A stretch of 6,022 nt of DNA from an uncultured Gemella sp. (GTDB taxonomy: Bacteria; Bacillota; Bacilli; Staphylococcales; Gemellaceae). The stretch is taken from positions 1 to 6,022 of the forward strand of contig CAMEOL010000063.1 in assembly GCA_945929765.1 (NCBI GenBank), written 5' to 3'. Below, piece by piece: positions 1 to 5,973 of this stretch. The translations under genes were made by a program, and so were the position numbers. Positions within the stretch are counted from its first letter, which is position 1. Each line of letters starts with the position of its first letter. The notes under the pieces are model-generated. The model made no database searches and was not told the DNA's origin. It saw nothing but the letters and a program-made list of their open reading frames with translations.

Positions 1-10
1 GGATTTTAAT

Positions 11-433
11 ATGAGAGAACAACTACCTATTACAAGAAAAAATATTACATTACATATTCTGCTTTTCGCTTTAGTTATTATTGCTGTAATATTCGAAAAG
101 TTACGTTATATAATTATATTAGGATTACCGTTGATTGGTATTTTAGAATTTAACATATATAAATATAATTTAAAAGTTATTCCATACATAACACCTAAAT
201 TAAAAAAATATCTAAAAATCGATTCAATAATTAGATGTATGATGATTTCTACTATAATATTATATACTTTTTTTAACAACATTATTAAATATCCTAATTA
301 TAACTATAATTTTGTGACTACAATACATAAAATTTTCACTATATCTATTATATTGTTTACAATAATATTTGTTATTACTTGGATAAAAGGAAATAAAGAA
401 CGAAAAAAATTAGAAAAACAGTATAATATATAA
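11..433 (+). CDS. Hypothetical four-helix membrane protein
   Basis: I do not recognise this 140-residue protein. It is very hydrophobic and rich in Ile, Tyr and Asn, with four likely membrane helices near residues 12-29, 32-50, 73-93 and 104-124. Positive charges in the first residues, in the loop at about 51-70 (KLKKYLK) and in the tail (KGNKERKKLEK, from 126) put both ends and the central loop in the cytoplasm by the positive-inside rule. The ATG follows GGA plus seven bases, a plausible but cut-off ribosome binding site at the very edge of the window. The frame stays open to base 2, so a start further upstream cannot be excluded. The gene converges with metQ and ends at a shared terminator. 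Without upstream sequence its operon and role cannot be judged. Confidence 0.7.
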   Translation: MREQLPITRKNITLHILLFALVIIAVIFEKLRYIIILGLPLIGILEFNIYKYNLKVIPYITPKLKKYLKIDSIIRCMMISTIILYTFFNNIIKYPNYNYNFVTTIHKIFTISIILFTIIFVITWIKGNKERKKLEKQYNI

Positions 434-434
434 A

Positions 435-477
435 CAAAAAATACCCCAACAACATTTGTTAGTTGGGATATTTTTTT
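435..477. terminator. Bidirectional intrinsic terminator between the membrane protein gene and metQ
   Basis: CCCAAC (445-450) pairs with GTTGGG (462-467). After a C-A mismatch the stem continues with ATA/TAT and an A-run paired to a T-run (435-440 with 472-477). The A-rich left side and T-rich right side give a U-tract in either direction. It can therefore end the plus-strand gene stopping at 433 and the minus-strand metQ, whose stop codon is at 510-512. Confidence 0.8.
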
Positions 478-509
478 AGGTAAGCAGATTTTTGTCTAAA
501 TTATTTTCA

Positions 510-1370
510 TTAAGCTGGTACTACTGCACCTTTGTATTTTTCTTTAATATAGTTTTTAACGTCTTCACTTTGTAGGTATTCTAAGATTTTTTTAGTTACA
601 ACTTTATCTTTATCACCTGTACGAGTTACGATAATGTTAGCATAAGGGTTGTTATCTGGACTTTCTACTACTACTGAGTCGTTAACTGGGCTAATTCCTG
701 CGTCAACAGCAAAGTTAGAGTTAATAGAAACTAGATCACCTTCTCCATTATTGTAGTATTGAACCATGATTGCTGGATCGTTATCATATTTGAATTTTAA
801 GTTTTTAGGATTTTCTACTACATCATCAAATGTTGCAGTAATTACATCTACACCATCTTTAATTTTAACTAATCCTTCTTTTTGAAGAATGCTTAAAACA
901 CGTCCCCATTCAGACTTGTTGTTACTTACTAAAATTAAAGCTCCATCTTGTAATTCAGATAAACTTTTTACTTTTTTAGAGTATAAACCGATTGGCTCAA
1001 TATGAACTTTTCCAGCATCTTCAATTGCGTATCCTTTTTCTTTAATTTCATTGTTTAAAAATGGAACGTGTTGGAAGTAATTTAAGTCAATTTCTTTATC
1101 TACTAAGTTTTTGTTTGGTAGATAGTAATCTTGATAAGTTACGATATCTAATTTAATACCTTCTTTTTCTAATTTAGGTTTAATATATTCTAAAAGTTCT
1201 GCGTGAGGAACGTTTGTTGCTCCTACTTTTACAGTTACTGGGTTACTTGGATCTAATTTTTCTACGTTTACTCCTGTTTTTGTTTCAGTTGTTGATGAAG
1301 ATTTTGTTGAACAACCGATTAATGTAAATGTTACTATAAGTGCTGATAAAAATGCTAATATTTTTTTCAT
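510..1370 (-). CDS. metQ: Methionine ABC transporter substrate-binding lipoprotein MetQ (NlpA family)
   Basis: Surface lipoprotein that binds methionine and delivers it to a MetN ATPase/MetP (MetI) permease pair, which is not in this window. At 286 residues it has the usual family length. The N-terminus is a lipoprotein signal peptide with lipobox LIGC, giving a lipidated Cys20, followed by a Ser/Thr linker. Family landmarks are VGATNVPHAELL (49-60), NYFQHVPFL (97-105), EPIGLYS (125-131), a conserved GR (156-157), NFAVDAGISP (219-228) and the C-terminal EKYKGAVVPA. The segment usually written as IPND in relatives reads VSNN here (148-151). The stretch at 197-215 also departs from the usual pattern, so a ligand other than free L-Met is possible. 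The start follows AAAGAAAGG, about 11 bases upstream. The gene is monocistronic and lies behind a Met T-box leader. Confidence 0.92.
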   Translation of the reverse strand: MKKILAFLSALIVTFTLIGCSTKSSSTTETKTGVNVEKLDPSNPVTVKVGATNVPHAELLEYIKPKLEKEGIKLDIVTYQDYYLPNKNLVDKEIDLNYFQHVPFLNNEIKEKGYAIEDAGKVHIEPIGLYSKKVKSLSELQDGALILVSNNKSEWGRVLSILQKEGLVKIKDGVDVITATFDDVVENPKNLKFKYDNDPAIMVQYYNNGEGDLVSINSNFAVDAGISPVNDSVVVESPDNNPYANIIVTRTGDKDKVVTKKILEYLQSEDVKNYIKEKYKGAVVPA

Positions 1371-1431
1371 TGTTAATATTTTCCTTTCTTTAATTGAATT
1401 ATATAGTTATCGATATGTTTAAGTAAGAAAC

Positions 1432-1468
1432 AAAAAAACGCCCCTACTCTCCTAAGAGAATAAGGGCG
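1432..1468 (-). terminator. Regulated terminator of the metQ T-box leader
   Basis: On the minus strand CGCCCTTATTCTC (1468-1456) pairs over 13 positions, two of them G-U, with GAGAGTAGGGGCG (1451-1439) around a TTAG loop. Seven U residues follow (1438-1432). The 5' arm includes CGCCCTT, which can instead pair with AAGG and the CG of the T-box core to form the antiterminator. This is the switch by which uncharged tRNA permits readthrough into metQ, about 60 bases further on. Confidence 0.9.
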
Positions 1469-1731
1469 AAAATCAATTTCACGGTACCACCTTACTTTTT
1501 CGTACATGTACGACTTAGCCACTACAAGTAATTATGTCTAGAATTAATCACTTTATAATGCGTGTTTGTAACGTAACACAAAGACGAAAAAAGTTCGGAT
1601 TTTAACTCACTTTTTTATGCCATTCGAACCATTTTCATAAATCTTACGCATTGTGTAATTTCAGCTACATACACTCTCTGTTAAATGTTCGGATAAATTA
1701 CTTATTCGAATATAGGCTCATATCTAACTTG
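1432..1731 (-). ncRNA. T-box riboswitch, methionine-specific, controlling metQ
   Basis: tRNA-sensing leader that allows transcription of metQ when tRNA-Met is uncharged. On the minus strand the base of stem I is ATTCGAA (1711-1705) paired with TTCGAAT (1628-1622). It encloses an AGUA/GAA-type specifier loop whose triplet is ATG (1632-1630) followed by a G, which specifies Met. Distal stem I carries AGAGAGT and GCTGAAA inside a GTGTA/TACAC hairpin. Stem II is AAAAAAG (1616-1610) with CTTTTTT (1593-1587) and holds the AGTGA...CGAA S-turn elements. A further hairpin pairs 1553-1545 with 1534-1526. The T-box core AAGGTGGTACCGTGAAA is at 1493-1477. Its UGGU bulge would pair with an acceptor end ACCA, matching the A discriminator base of tRNA-Met. 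The 5' boundary is inferred from the promoter. Confidence 0.93.
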
Positions 1732-1737
1732 ATTAAT

Positions 1738-1766
1738 ATGTTATCACGAAAAAAAATAAATGTCAA
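1738..1766 (-). promoter_or_regulatory. Sigma-A-type promoter of the T-box/metQ transcript
   Basis: On the minus strand there is a consensus TTGACA at 1766-1761, a 17-base spacer and TAACAT (4 of 6 bases match TATAAT) at 1743-1738. This would start transcription near 1731, just before stem I of the leader. The perfect -35 box and optimal spacing make it a good candidate for constitutive initiation, with control left to the T-box. Confidence 0.75.
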
Positions 1767-1872
1767 CATATTTTTTTTATTTTTTTAAAAATTTTTTGAA
1801 AATTCTTGATTATCCTGCGAAGATTATGTTATTTCAAATACTTTTAATTAATATTTAATATGAAATTTACAA

Positions 1873-2253
1873 TTACTTTTCTACTGCTATAACTTCTATT
1901 TCAATATTGGCACCAGCTGGCAATACTGCTACTTGATATGTAGAACGTGCTGGTAAAACATCTGTAAACTGTTCTGCATATATTTTGTTAACTTCTGCAA
2001 AATCATTTATATCTTTTAACAATACCGTTGATTTCACTATGTGATTCATCGAACTTCCTGCTGCCTCTAATACAGCTTCGATATTTTTAAAAATTTGTTT
2101 TGTTTCTTCTAATACTCCACCTTCGACCATTTTTCCTGTTTCTGGAATTAATCCTAATTGCCCCGAACAGAAAATTAAATTTCCTACTTTATTTGCTTGA
2201 ACATAAGGTCCTACCGCTTTTGGTGCTTTTTCTGTATGTATTTTTTTTATCAT
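1873..2253 (-). CDS. ridA: RidA family reactive intermediate deaminase
   Basis: Small cytosolic enzyme, a trimer in known relatives, that hydrolyses 2-aminoacrylate, 2-aminocrotonate and similar enamine/imine products of PLP enzymes to 2-keto acids and ammonia. The 126-residue length is typical. Visible landmarks are GPY (15-17), SGQLG (30-34), N89 in DFAEVNKIYAEQF, PARSTYQV with the substrate-binding Arg at 103, and the closing IEIEVIAV with Glu118. These correspond to the active residues of archetypal RidA (Tyr17, Ser30, Gly31, Arg105 and Glu120 in E. coli numbering). The Cys that follows PARS in the E. coli protein is Thr here, which I treat as a normal variant. AGGAGA lies about 5 bases before the ATG. 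The gene begins 23 bases after the PLP enzyme gene ends, so the two are almost certainly cotranscribed. No convincing terminator follows before the metQ promoter. Confidence 0.95.
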   Translation of the reverse strand: MIKKIHTEKAPKAVGPYVQANKVGNLIFCSGQLGLIPETGKMVEGGVLEETKQIFKNIEAVLEAAGSSMNHIVKSTVLLKDINDFAEVNKIYAEQFTDVLPARSTYQVAVLPAGANIEIEVIAVEK

Positions 2254-2276
2254 AACGTTCTCCTATTTATTTTTTA

Positions 2277-3419
2277 TTATTTTAATGCTTGTTCTAAATC
2301 TTCAATTAAATCATCAACATCTTCTATACCACAAGATAACCTTAAAAGATTGTCAGATATTCCTTGCTCTGCTCGTTCAGATACACTCATACAAGCATGA
2401 GACATAGTAGCAGGATGAGAAATTATCGATTCTACCCCACCTAAACTTATTGCAAAGATTGGTAGTTTTATTTTTTCCAAAAATGCTATTCTTTCTTCTT
2501 CACTAAAAAGTTCAAACGAAAGTACTGCTCCGCCTGACGATGCTTGTTTTGTATGAATATCATTATTTTCATGGCTATCTAAACCTGGATAATAAACGTT
2601 TTTTATTTTTGGATTATTTATTAAGTATTTGGCTATTTGTTCTGCATTACTAGTTGCTTTTTCTAGTCGTAATCCTAAAGTTTTTATACTTCTTAATACG
2701 AGCCAAGCGTCCTCTGTTCCCATAACAGCTCCAAAATTTTTATGTAATAATGATATTTCTTTTGCTAGTTCCTCATCATTAGTTGCCAGTGAACCCCCTA
2801 ATACATCGCTATGTCCATTTATAAATTTTGTTAAACTTTCTACTACTATATCACATCCCATAGCTAATGGTTTTTGGTATATTGGCGTCATAAATGTATT
2901 ATCTGCTATAGTTAACAACTTATGTTCTTTCGCAAGAGCTATTATTCTCTCTATATCTGAAACTTTTAATAACGGATTAGATGGTGTTTCTATATATATA
3001 CACCTTGTGTTTTCTTTTATATTTTCTTTTATTAAATCTATATTTCTATAATCTAAAAAAGAAGCAGATATTCCATATTTTGGCAATATTTTTGATGCAA
3101 ATTGATATGTTCCACCATAAACTTCTTTTGGAAATATTACGTGATCTCCTTGTTTAAATAACATTAATGAAGTTGTTACTGCCGCCATTCCAGAAGAAAA
3201 TACGTAAGCAAATTCAGCATTTTCTATTTGTTTTATAGCTTCTTGTAATGCTTCTAAAGTTGGATTACCCATTCTACTATAACAATATTTTTGTGCATCA
3301 ACATATATATTTTTCTGGTCAAAGGTAGTTACTTGATATTTTGGTATAGAAGCTGCACCCGTATACTTATCATTTACTGGATAACTGTGTAATAAATTAG
3401 TATTTATTTTTCTGCTCAC
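2277..3419 (-). CDS. PLP-dependent trans-sulfuration enzyme (cystathionine beta-lyase / gamma-synthase family)
   Basis: Member of the Cys/Met metabolism PLP family, full length at 380 residues. Visible landmarks: YSRMGNPT (47-54, Tyr and Arg contacting the neighbouring subunit's cofactor phosphate), SSGMAAV (75-81), VYGGTY with the ring-stacking Tyr101, ETPSNPLL (144-151), ADNTF with Asp173, ESLTKF with the Schiff-base Lys198, NGHSDVLGG, and LRLSCGIED with the carboxylate-binding Arg360. At the site of the Glu in AESLGG of classical gamma-enzymes (Glu339 of human cystathionine gamma-lyase) this protein has Ile324 in AISLGG. That leans towards a beta-lyase (MetC-like) activity, but MetB-like gamma-synthase or desulfhydrase roles remain possible. 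The start is GTG, five bases after AGGGGGTG, a near-perfect ribosome binding site. It is first in an operon with ridA, and no riboswitch fits in its short leader. Confidence 0.93.
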   Translation of the reverse strand: MSRKINTNLLHSYPVNDKYTGAASIPKYQVTTFDQKNIYVDAQKYCYSRMGNPTLEALQEAIKQIENAEFAYVFSSGMAAVTTSLMLFKQGDHVIFPKEVYGGTYQFASKILPKYGISASFLDYRNIDLIKENIKENTRCIYIETPSNPLLKVSDIERIIALAKEHKLLTIADNTFMTPIYQKPLAMGCDIVVESLTKFINGHSDVLGGSLATNDEELAKEISLLHKNFGAVMGTEDAWLVLRSIKTLGLRLEKATSNAEQIAKYLINNPKIKNVYYPGLDSHENNDIHTKQASSGGAVLSFELFSEEERIAFLEKIKLPIFAISLGGVESIISHPATMSHACMSVSERAEQGISDNLLRLSCGIEDVDDLIEDLEQALK

Positions 3420-3451
3420 AATTTCACCCCCTATTTTTATTTTATAACAAT

Positions 3452-3480
3452 ATTATACAACAAAATGATAGCACTTTCAA
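3452..3480 (-). promoter_or_regulatory. Sigma-A-type promoter of the trans-sulfuration enzyme-ridA operon
   Basis: On the minus strand TTGAAA (3480-3475) and a perfect TATAAT (3457-3452) are separated by 17 bases. Initiation near 3445 gives a 5' leader of only about 26 bases, enough for the ribosome binding site but not for a T-box or SAM riboswitch. Any control of this operon must therefore act at initiation or elsewhere. Confidence 0.75.
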
Positions 3481-3510
3481 TTAAGTGTGTTAAATATTTT
3501 ATGCTATAAT
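3481..3510 (+). promoter_or_regulatory. Extended -10 promoter of lit
   Basis: TATAAT at 3505-3510 is preceded by TGC (3502-3504), an extended -10 element. The candidate -35, TTAAGT at 3481-3486, is poor, which fits a promoter that relies on the TGn motif. It adjoins the -35 box of the divergent operon. A short inverted repeat, CACTT (3472-3476) and AAGTG (3483-3487), spans the junction. Confidence 0.6.
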
Positions 3511-3541
3511 TAAGTAAAAATTAAATTATTATGGAGGGAAA

Positions 3542-4198
3542 ATGAAAAAATTTCTACTTACTTCTACTATACTTATCCAGTATTTTTCAATATTTATTAG
3601 CAGTATTATATTTATAATTTTTTATATTTCTTTCGATATTTCTATTTATCATAAATTTTATTCACAAGAAAATTTAGCATATCATTTAAATATTACAACT
3701 GAACAACTGAATTCTTACACTTCGAATTTACTAAATTATATAAAAACAGATATTGCTCTGGATAGCTCTTGGTTTACAAAAAAAGATATTCTACATATGG
3801 TCGACGTTAGAAATCTATATTTACAAACTTATAATATAGCTTTATACTCTATCATTATTTTTCTATTACTATTTATTATTAATATATTAATTTTCAAAAA
3901 ATGCTATATTACAATGTTTCTACAATTATTTAATAATAGTATAATACTTTTTTCTATTTTTATAATAGCAATAGCATCTTTTGTTGCAATTAACTTTAAT
4001 AAATTTTGGATAAAATTTCACGAAATATTATTTTCTAATGATTTGTGGTTACTTAGTCCCTCAGAATCTAATTTAATAAAAATGTTTCCTGAACAATTTT
4101 TCTTCTCTTTAGTAACTAAAATTATTATTTTTATAATTTGTTTCTTTATATTTCTATACTTTATAAAACTAATTGTTACAAAACTCTTAAAAATTTAA
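3542..4198 (+). CDS. lit: Lit-type lipoprotein intramolecular transacylase (DUF1461 / TIGR01906 membrane protein)
   Basis: Integral membrane protein of 218 residues. Lit enzymes move an acyl chain of a diacylated lipoprotein from the glyceryl group to the N-terminal Cys amine, making lyso-form lipoproteins that are weaker TLR2 ligands. Four membrane helices are expected near residues 9-31, 99-118, 130-152 and 187-211, with an extracellular loop between the first two. Two family motifs stand out. KKDILHMVDVRNLY carries His85, the same number as the catalytic His85 I recall for the Bacillus cereus enzyme. FHEILFSNDLWLLSP carries His160, matching the second catalytic His (157 there), and is followed by MFPEQFFF. 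The ATG lies a few bases after GGAGGG. The gene has its own promoter and is divergent from the trans-sulfuration operon. No clear terminator follows, so some readthrough into the next gene is likely. Confidence 0.85.
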   Translation: MKKFLLTSTILIQYFSIFISSIIFIIFYISFDISIYHKFYSQENLAYHLNITTEQLNSYTSNLLNYIKTDIALDSSWFTKKDILHMVDVRNLYLQTYNIALYSIIIFLLLFIINILIFKKCYITMFLQLFNNSIILFSIFIIAIASFVAINFNKFWIKFHEILFSNDLWLLSPSESNLIKMFPEQFFFSLVTKIIIFIICFFIFLYFIKLIVTKLLKI

Positions 4199-4222
4199 TT
4201 TTAAATGTTATTGTGGTATAAT
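4194..4222 (+). promoter_or_regulatory. Extended -10 promoter of the DUF1450-psiE operon
   Basis: TATAAT at 4217-4222 is preceded by TGG (4214-4216), an extended -10. Seventeen bases upstream is only a weak -35 (TTTAAT, 4194-4199) overlapping the lit stop codon. It is placed correctly, 32 bases before the ATG at 4255. Confidence 0.6.
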
Positions 4223-4254
4223 TATAAAGATTTTATTAATGAAAGGATACAAAA

Positions 4255-4800
4255 ATGACTGAGAACAAAAACAACAAAGGTTTAATAACAGAAGAAAAAG
4301 TTGTATTCCGTGTATGTGATGAATGTCTTGGTGTAAATTTACGAACTTTAATACCAAAATTGCAAAAAAAAGCTCCTAACGCTGAAATTATTGTAGGTTG
4401 TCAATCATATTGTGGTCCAGGGAGAACACAAACATTCACACTTGTAAATAGTAGAATTTGTATCGCTGATACAGAAATAGAGTTAATGCCCCTTGTAGAC
4501 GAAAAATTACGCGAAAAAATGTCAGCAGAAGACGAAGAAAAGTACCACAAACGTATGCAACGACGTCTGGAAAGAACTTTTTATTTCGTTGTCCCAGAAA
4601 ATATTACAATAAAACAAAATAGTGAATTTAGCATTACAACACAAGATGTCATTGCACGTAAAGGGGGAGTTTCTCACCTTGATAAAGTTGAGGTCGCCTC
4701 TAATATAAATACAGCTATACCTGGGGTGTATGAAGTTATATATTCAATAGAACTAGATGGTAAAACACATACAAGAAAAAGACTTATTACAGTTGAATAA
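4255..4800 (+). CDS. DUF1450 (YuzB-like) domain joined to a C-terminal Ig-like domain
   Basis: Protein of 181 residues with two apparent parts. Residues about 16-85 resemble DUF1450 (YuzB-like, thioredoxin-fold): CDEC (21-24), VGCQSYCGPG (48-56) and TLVNSRICIADTEIEL. The cysteines form a CX2C-X24-CX3C pattern (21, 24, 49, 53) that could hold a [2Fe-2S] cluster or act in redox chemistry. The third Cys usual in the CGxC motif is Gly56. A charged, probably helical linker (82-108) follows. Residues about 110-181 look like a bacterial Ig-like domain of the DUF5011/Cry22 type: VPENITIKQNSEF opens it, and IPGVYEVIYSIELDGK and RKRLITV end it. Such domains are normally secreted, yet there is no signal peptide or membrane helix here. 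The start follows AAAGGA. The psiE-like gene begins 14 bases after the stop. The biochemical function is unknown. Confidence 0.78.
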   Translation: MTENKNNKGLITEEKVVFRVCDECLGVNLRTLIPKLQKKAPNAEIIVGCQSYCGPGRTQTFTLVNSRICIADTEIELMPLVDEKLREKMSAEDEEKYHKRMQRRLERTFYFVVPENITIKQNSEFSITTQDVIARKGGVSHLDKVEVASNINTAIPGVYEVIYSIELDGKTHTRKRLITVE

Positions 4801-4814
4801 AGGAGTATTTTCTA

Positions 4815-5228
4815 ATGTTTAATAAATTTAATAACATGTCAAAAAATATTTCTAAAGCTATACTATATACAAAAAATATAGCTTTACTACTAATTGCAAT
4901 ATCACTTTGCTTAGTAATATTTAATGAAGCCATTGATATTATACAAATAGCATTCGGAACATTTAAAAATGGAGACAACTATAAAATAATCGTAGAAGAA
5001 ATTATTTTATTTTTCCTATATTTTGAGTTTTTAGCTCTAATAGTAAAATATTTTAAAAACGACTACCATTTCCCTTTGCGTTATTTTATTTACATAGGAA
5101 TTACAGCAGTAATTAGATTAATAATTGTCGACCATTCTGATCCACGAAACGTTCTTATGTGGGGAGCCACTATATTGTTATTATCTTGTAGTTTAGCAAT
5201 AGTAAACAAATTCGTAAAACACGATTAA
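4815..5228 (+). CDS. psiE: PsiE family (phosphate-starvation-inducible) membrane protein
   Basis: Small inner-membrane protein of 137 residues matching the PsiE family, whose biochemical role is unknown. Four helices lie near residues 20-40, 57-79, 87-106 and 113-131. Conserved-looking motifs are FFLYFEFLALIVKYF (66-80), HFPLRYFIYIGITAVIR (85-101) with its charged ends, and IIVDH (103-107). The family name comes from phosphate-starvation induction in E. coli, and I see no Pho box here to support that in this organism. AAAGGAG overlaps the stop codon of the preceding gene and the ATG is 14 bases after that stop, so the two genes form an operon with likely translational coupling. A strong terminator follows. 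Confidence 0.85.
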   Translation: MFNKFNNMSKNISKAILYTKNIALLLIAISLCLVIFNEAIDIIQIAFGTFKNGDNYKIIVEEIILFFLYFEFLALIVKYFKNDYHFPLRYFIYIGITAVIRLIIVDHSDPRNVLMWGATILLLSCSLAIVNKFVKHD

Positions 5229-5242
5229 TATTCCATGAATCA

Positions 5243-5280
5243 CGTCTAAGTAGTTTTGTTCTACTTAGACGATTTTCTTT
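5243..5280 (+). terminator. Intrinsic terminator of the DUF1450-psiE operon
   Basis: A perfect 11-bp stem, CGTCTAAGTAG (5243-5253) with CTACTTAGACG (5261-5271), has a seven-base loop and is followed by ATTTTCTTT. It begins 14 bases after the psiE stop codon. Confidence 0.88.
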
Positions 5281-5385
5281 TGTATATATTTAAATCACTC
5301 TAATCAAAAACTTCTATTATTTTTAATCAATGTATTGTTAAATTATTTTTAATGAAATCCCTTTTAAATATTTTTATGAAAACAC

Positions 5386-5414
5386 TTTTATTTTTGAAAA
5401 AACTGTGTTATAAT
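5386..5414 (+). promoter_or_regulatory. Extended -10 promoter of the universal stress protein gene
   Basis: TATAAT at 5409-5414 has TG at 5406-5407 with one base between, an extended -10. The -35 region at 17 bases (5386-5391) is only T-rich. AACAC (5381-5385) and GTGTT (5405-5409) form an inverted repeat that brackets the core promoter and could be an operator. No SigB, CtsR or HrcA site was seen. The rest of 5281-5446 is AT-rich with no gene that I can support. Confidence 0.6.
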
Positions 5415-5446
5415 AACAATATAGAAAAGAACAGGAGGTATCTCTT

Positions 5447-5941
5447 ATGGAAAACAAATATTCAAAAATTTTAGTAGCAGTAGATGGTTCAAAACAAGCT
5501 GAATGGGCATTTAGAAACGCAGTAGCAATAGCTAAACGTAATGAAGGATCACACCTATACATTGCATCTGTTATTGATGCTACTATAGCTACATCAGGAC
5601 TTTCTGATCCATACATCTTTAATTCTTTCTACAAAAAGACTAAGGAATTAGTAGAAAGCTATGTGAAAGTAGCTAGAGATAGTGGTGTTGCAGAAGTTCA
5701 CGGAATAGTTGAACAAGGTATACCGAAAATCGTTCTTAGCGAAGATATAGTAGACGAAAAAAATATTGATCTAGTAGTATGTGGTTCTTCTGGACTTACA
5801 GGATTTAAACGTATGTTAATGGGATCTGTATCAGAGGGAATAGTTCGCTACGCTAAATGCGACGTAATCATTATAAAACAAAAATCAATACCTGAAGACT
5901 TCGAACCAGAGATTGCACTAGAATTTCAAAAAGAAGATTAA
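5447..5941 (+). CDS. Universal stress protein (UspA family, ATP-binding type)
   Basis: Cytosolic single-domain Usp of 164 residues, a fold that binds ATP or other nucleotides and helps survival under stress. Strand 1 is KILVAVDGS (7-15) with the nucleotide-contacting Asp13. The hallmark G-2x-G-9x-G-S motif is intact: G113-SS-G116, nine residues, G126-S127, followed by the usual hydrophobic strand (VIIIKQ, 140-145). This marks the ATP-binding rather than the UspA-like non-binding subgroup. About 18 acidic residues-rich positions after 146 (SIPEDFEPEIALEFQKED) extend beyond the usual end of the fold. The ATG follows a perfect AGGAGGT at 7 bases, suggesting strong translation. It is monocistronic, with its own extended -10 promoter and a terminator directly after its stop codon. 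The cellular trigger cannot be read from the sequence. Confidence 0.95.
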   Translation: MENKYSKILVAVDGSKQAEWAFRNAVAIAKRNEGSHLYIASVIDATIATSGLSDPYIFNSFYKKTKELVESYVKVARDSGVAEVHGIVEQGIPKIVLSEDIVDEKNIDLVVCGSSGLTGFKRMLMGSVSEGIVRYAKCDVIIIKQKSIPEDFEPEIALEFQKED

Positions 5942-5973
5942 AAAAATACCGTCAATTTGACGGTATTTTTTTT
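5941..5973 (+). terminator. Intrinsic terminator of the universal stress protein gene
   Basis: TACCGTCA (5947-5954) pairs with TGACGGTA (5958-5965) around a three-base loop. The stem is extended by six A residues (5941-5946) against a T-run (5966-5973). The stem starts at the last base of the stop codon. The flanking A and T runs would let it work in both directions. Confidence 0.9.

Noticed and set aside
1398..1403. TATAAT-like sequence on the minus strand between the T-box terminator and metQ
   Set aside because: The matching -35 (TTACTT at 17 bases) is poor and there is no TGn extension. In sequence this AT-rich, TATAAT strings are expected by chance. If real, it would bypass the riboswitch, but I cannot support it.
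1501..1512. Perfect 12-base palindrome CGTACATGTACG
   Set aside because: It lies inside the T-box leader just upstream of the antiterminator, where a small stem III hairpin (CGTA-CATG-TACG) is expected, so it does not need a separate function.
2197..2400. Plus-strand open frame of 67 codons across the ridA/PLP enzyme junction
   Set aside because: It overlaps two well-supported minus-strand genes, has no ribosome binding site I can see and resembles no protein family. The same applies to the open frames at 2629-3051 (+), 4787-4978 (-) and 5374-5616 (-).
5370..5384. CodY-box-like sequence (TTTT..TGAAAA) upstream of the usp gene
   Set aside because: Only about 11 of 15 positions fit the CodY consensus as I recall it, and such matches are common in T- and A-rich DNA.
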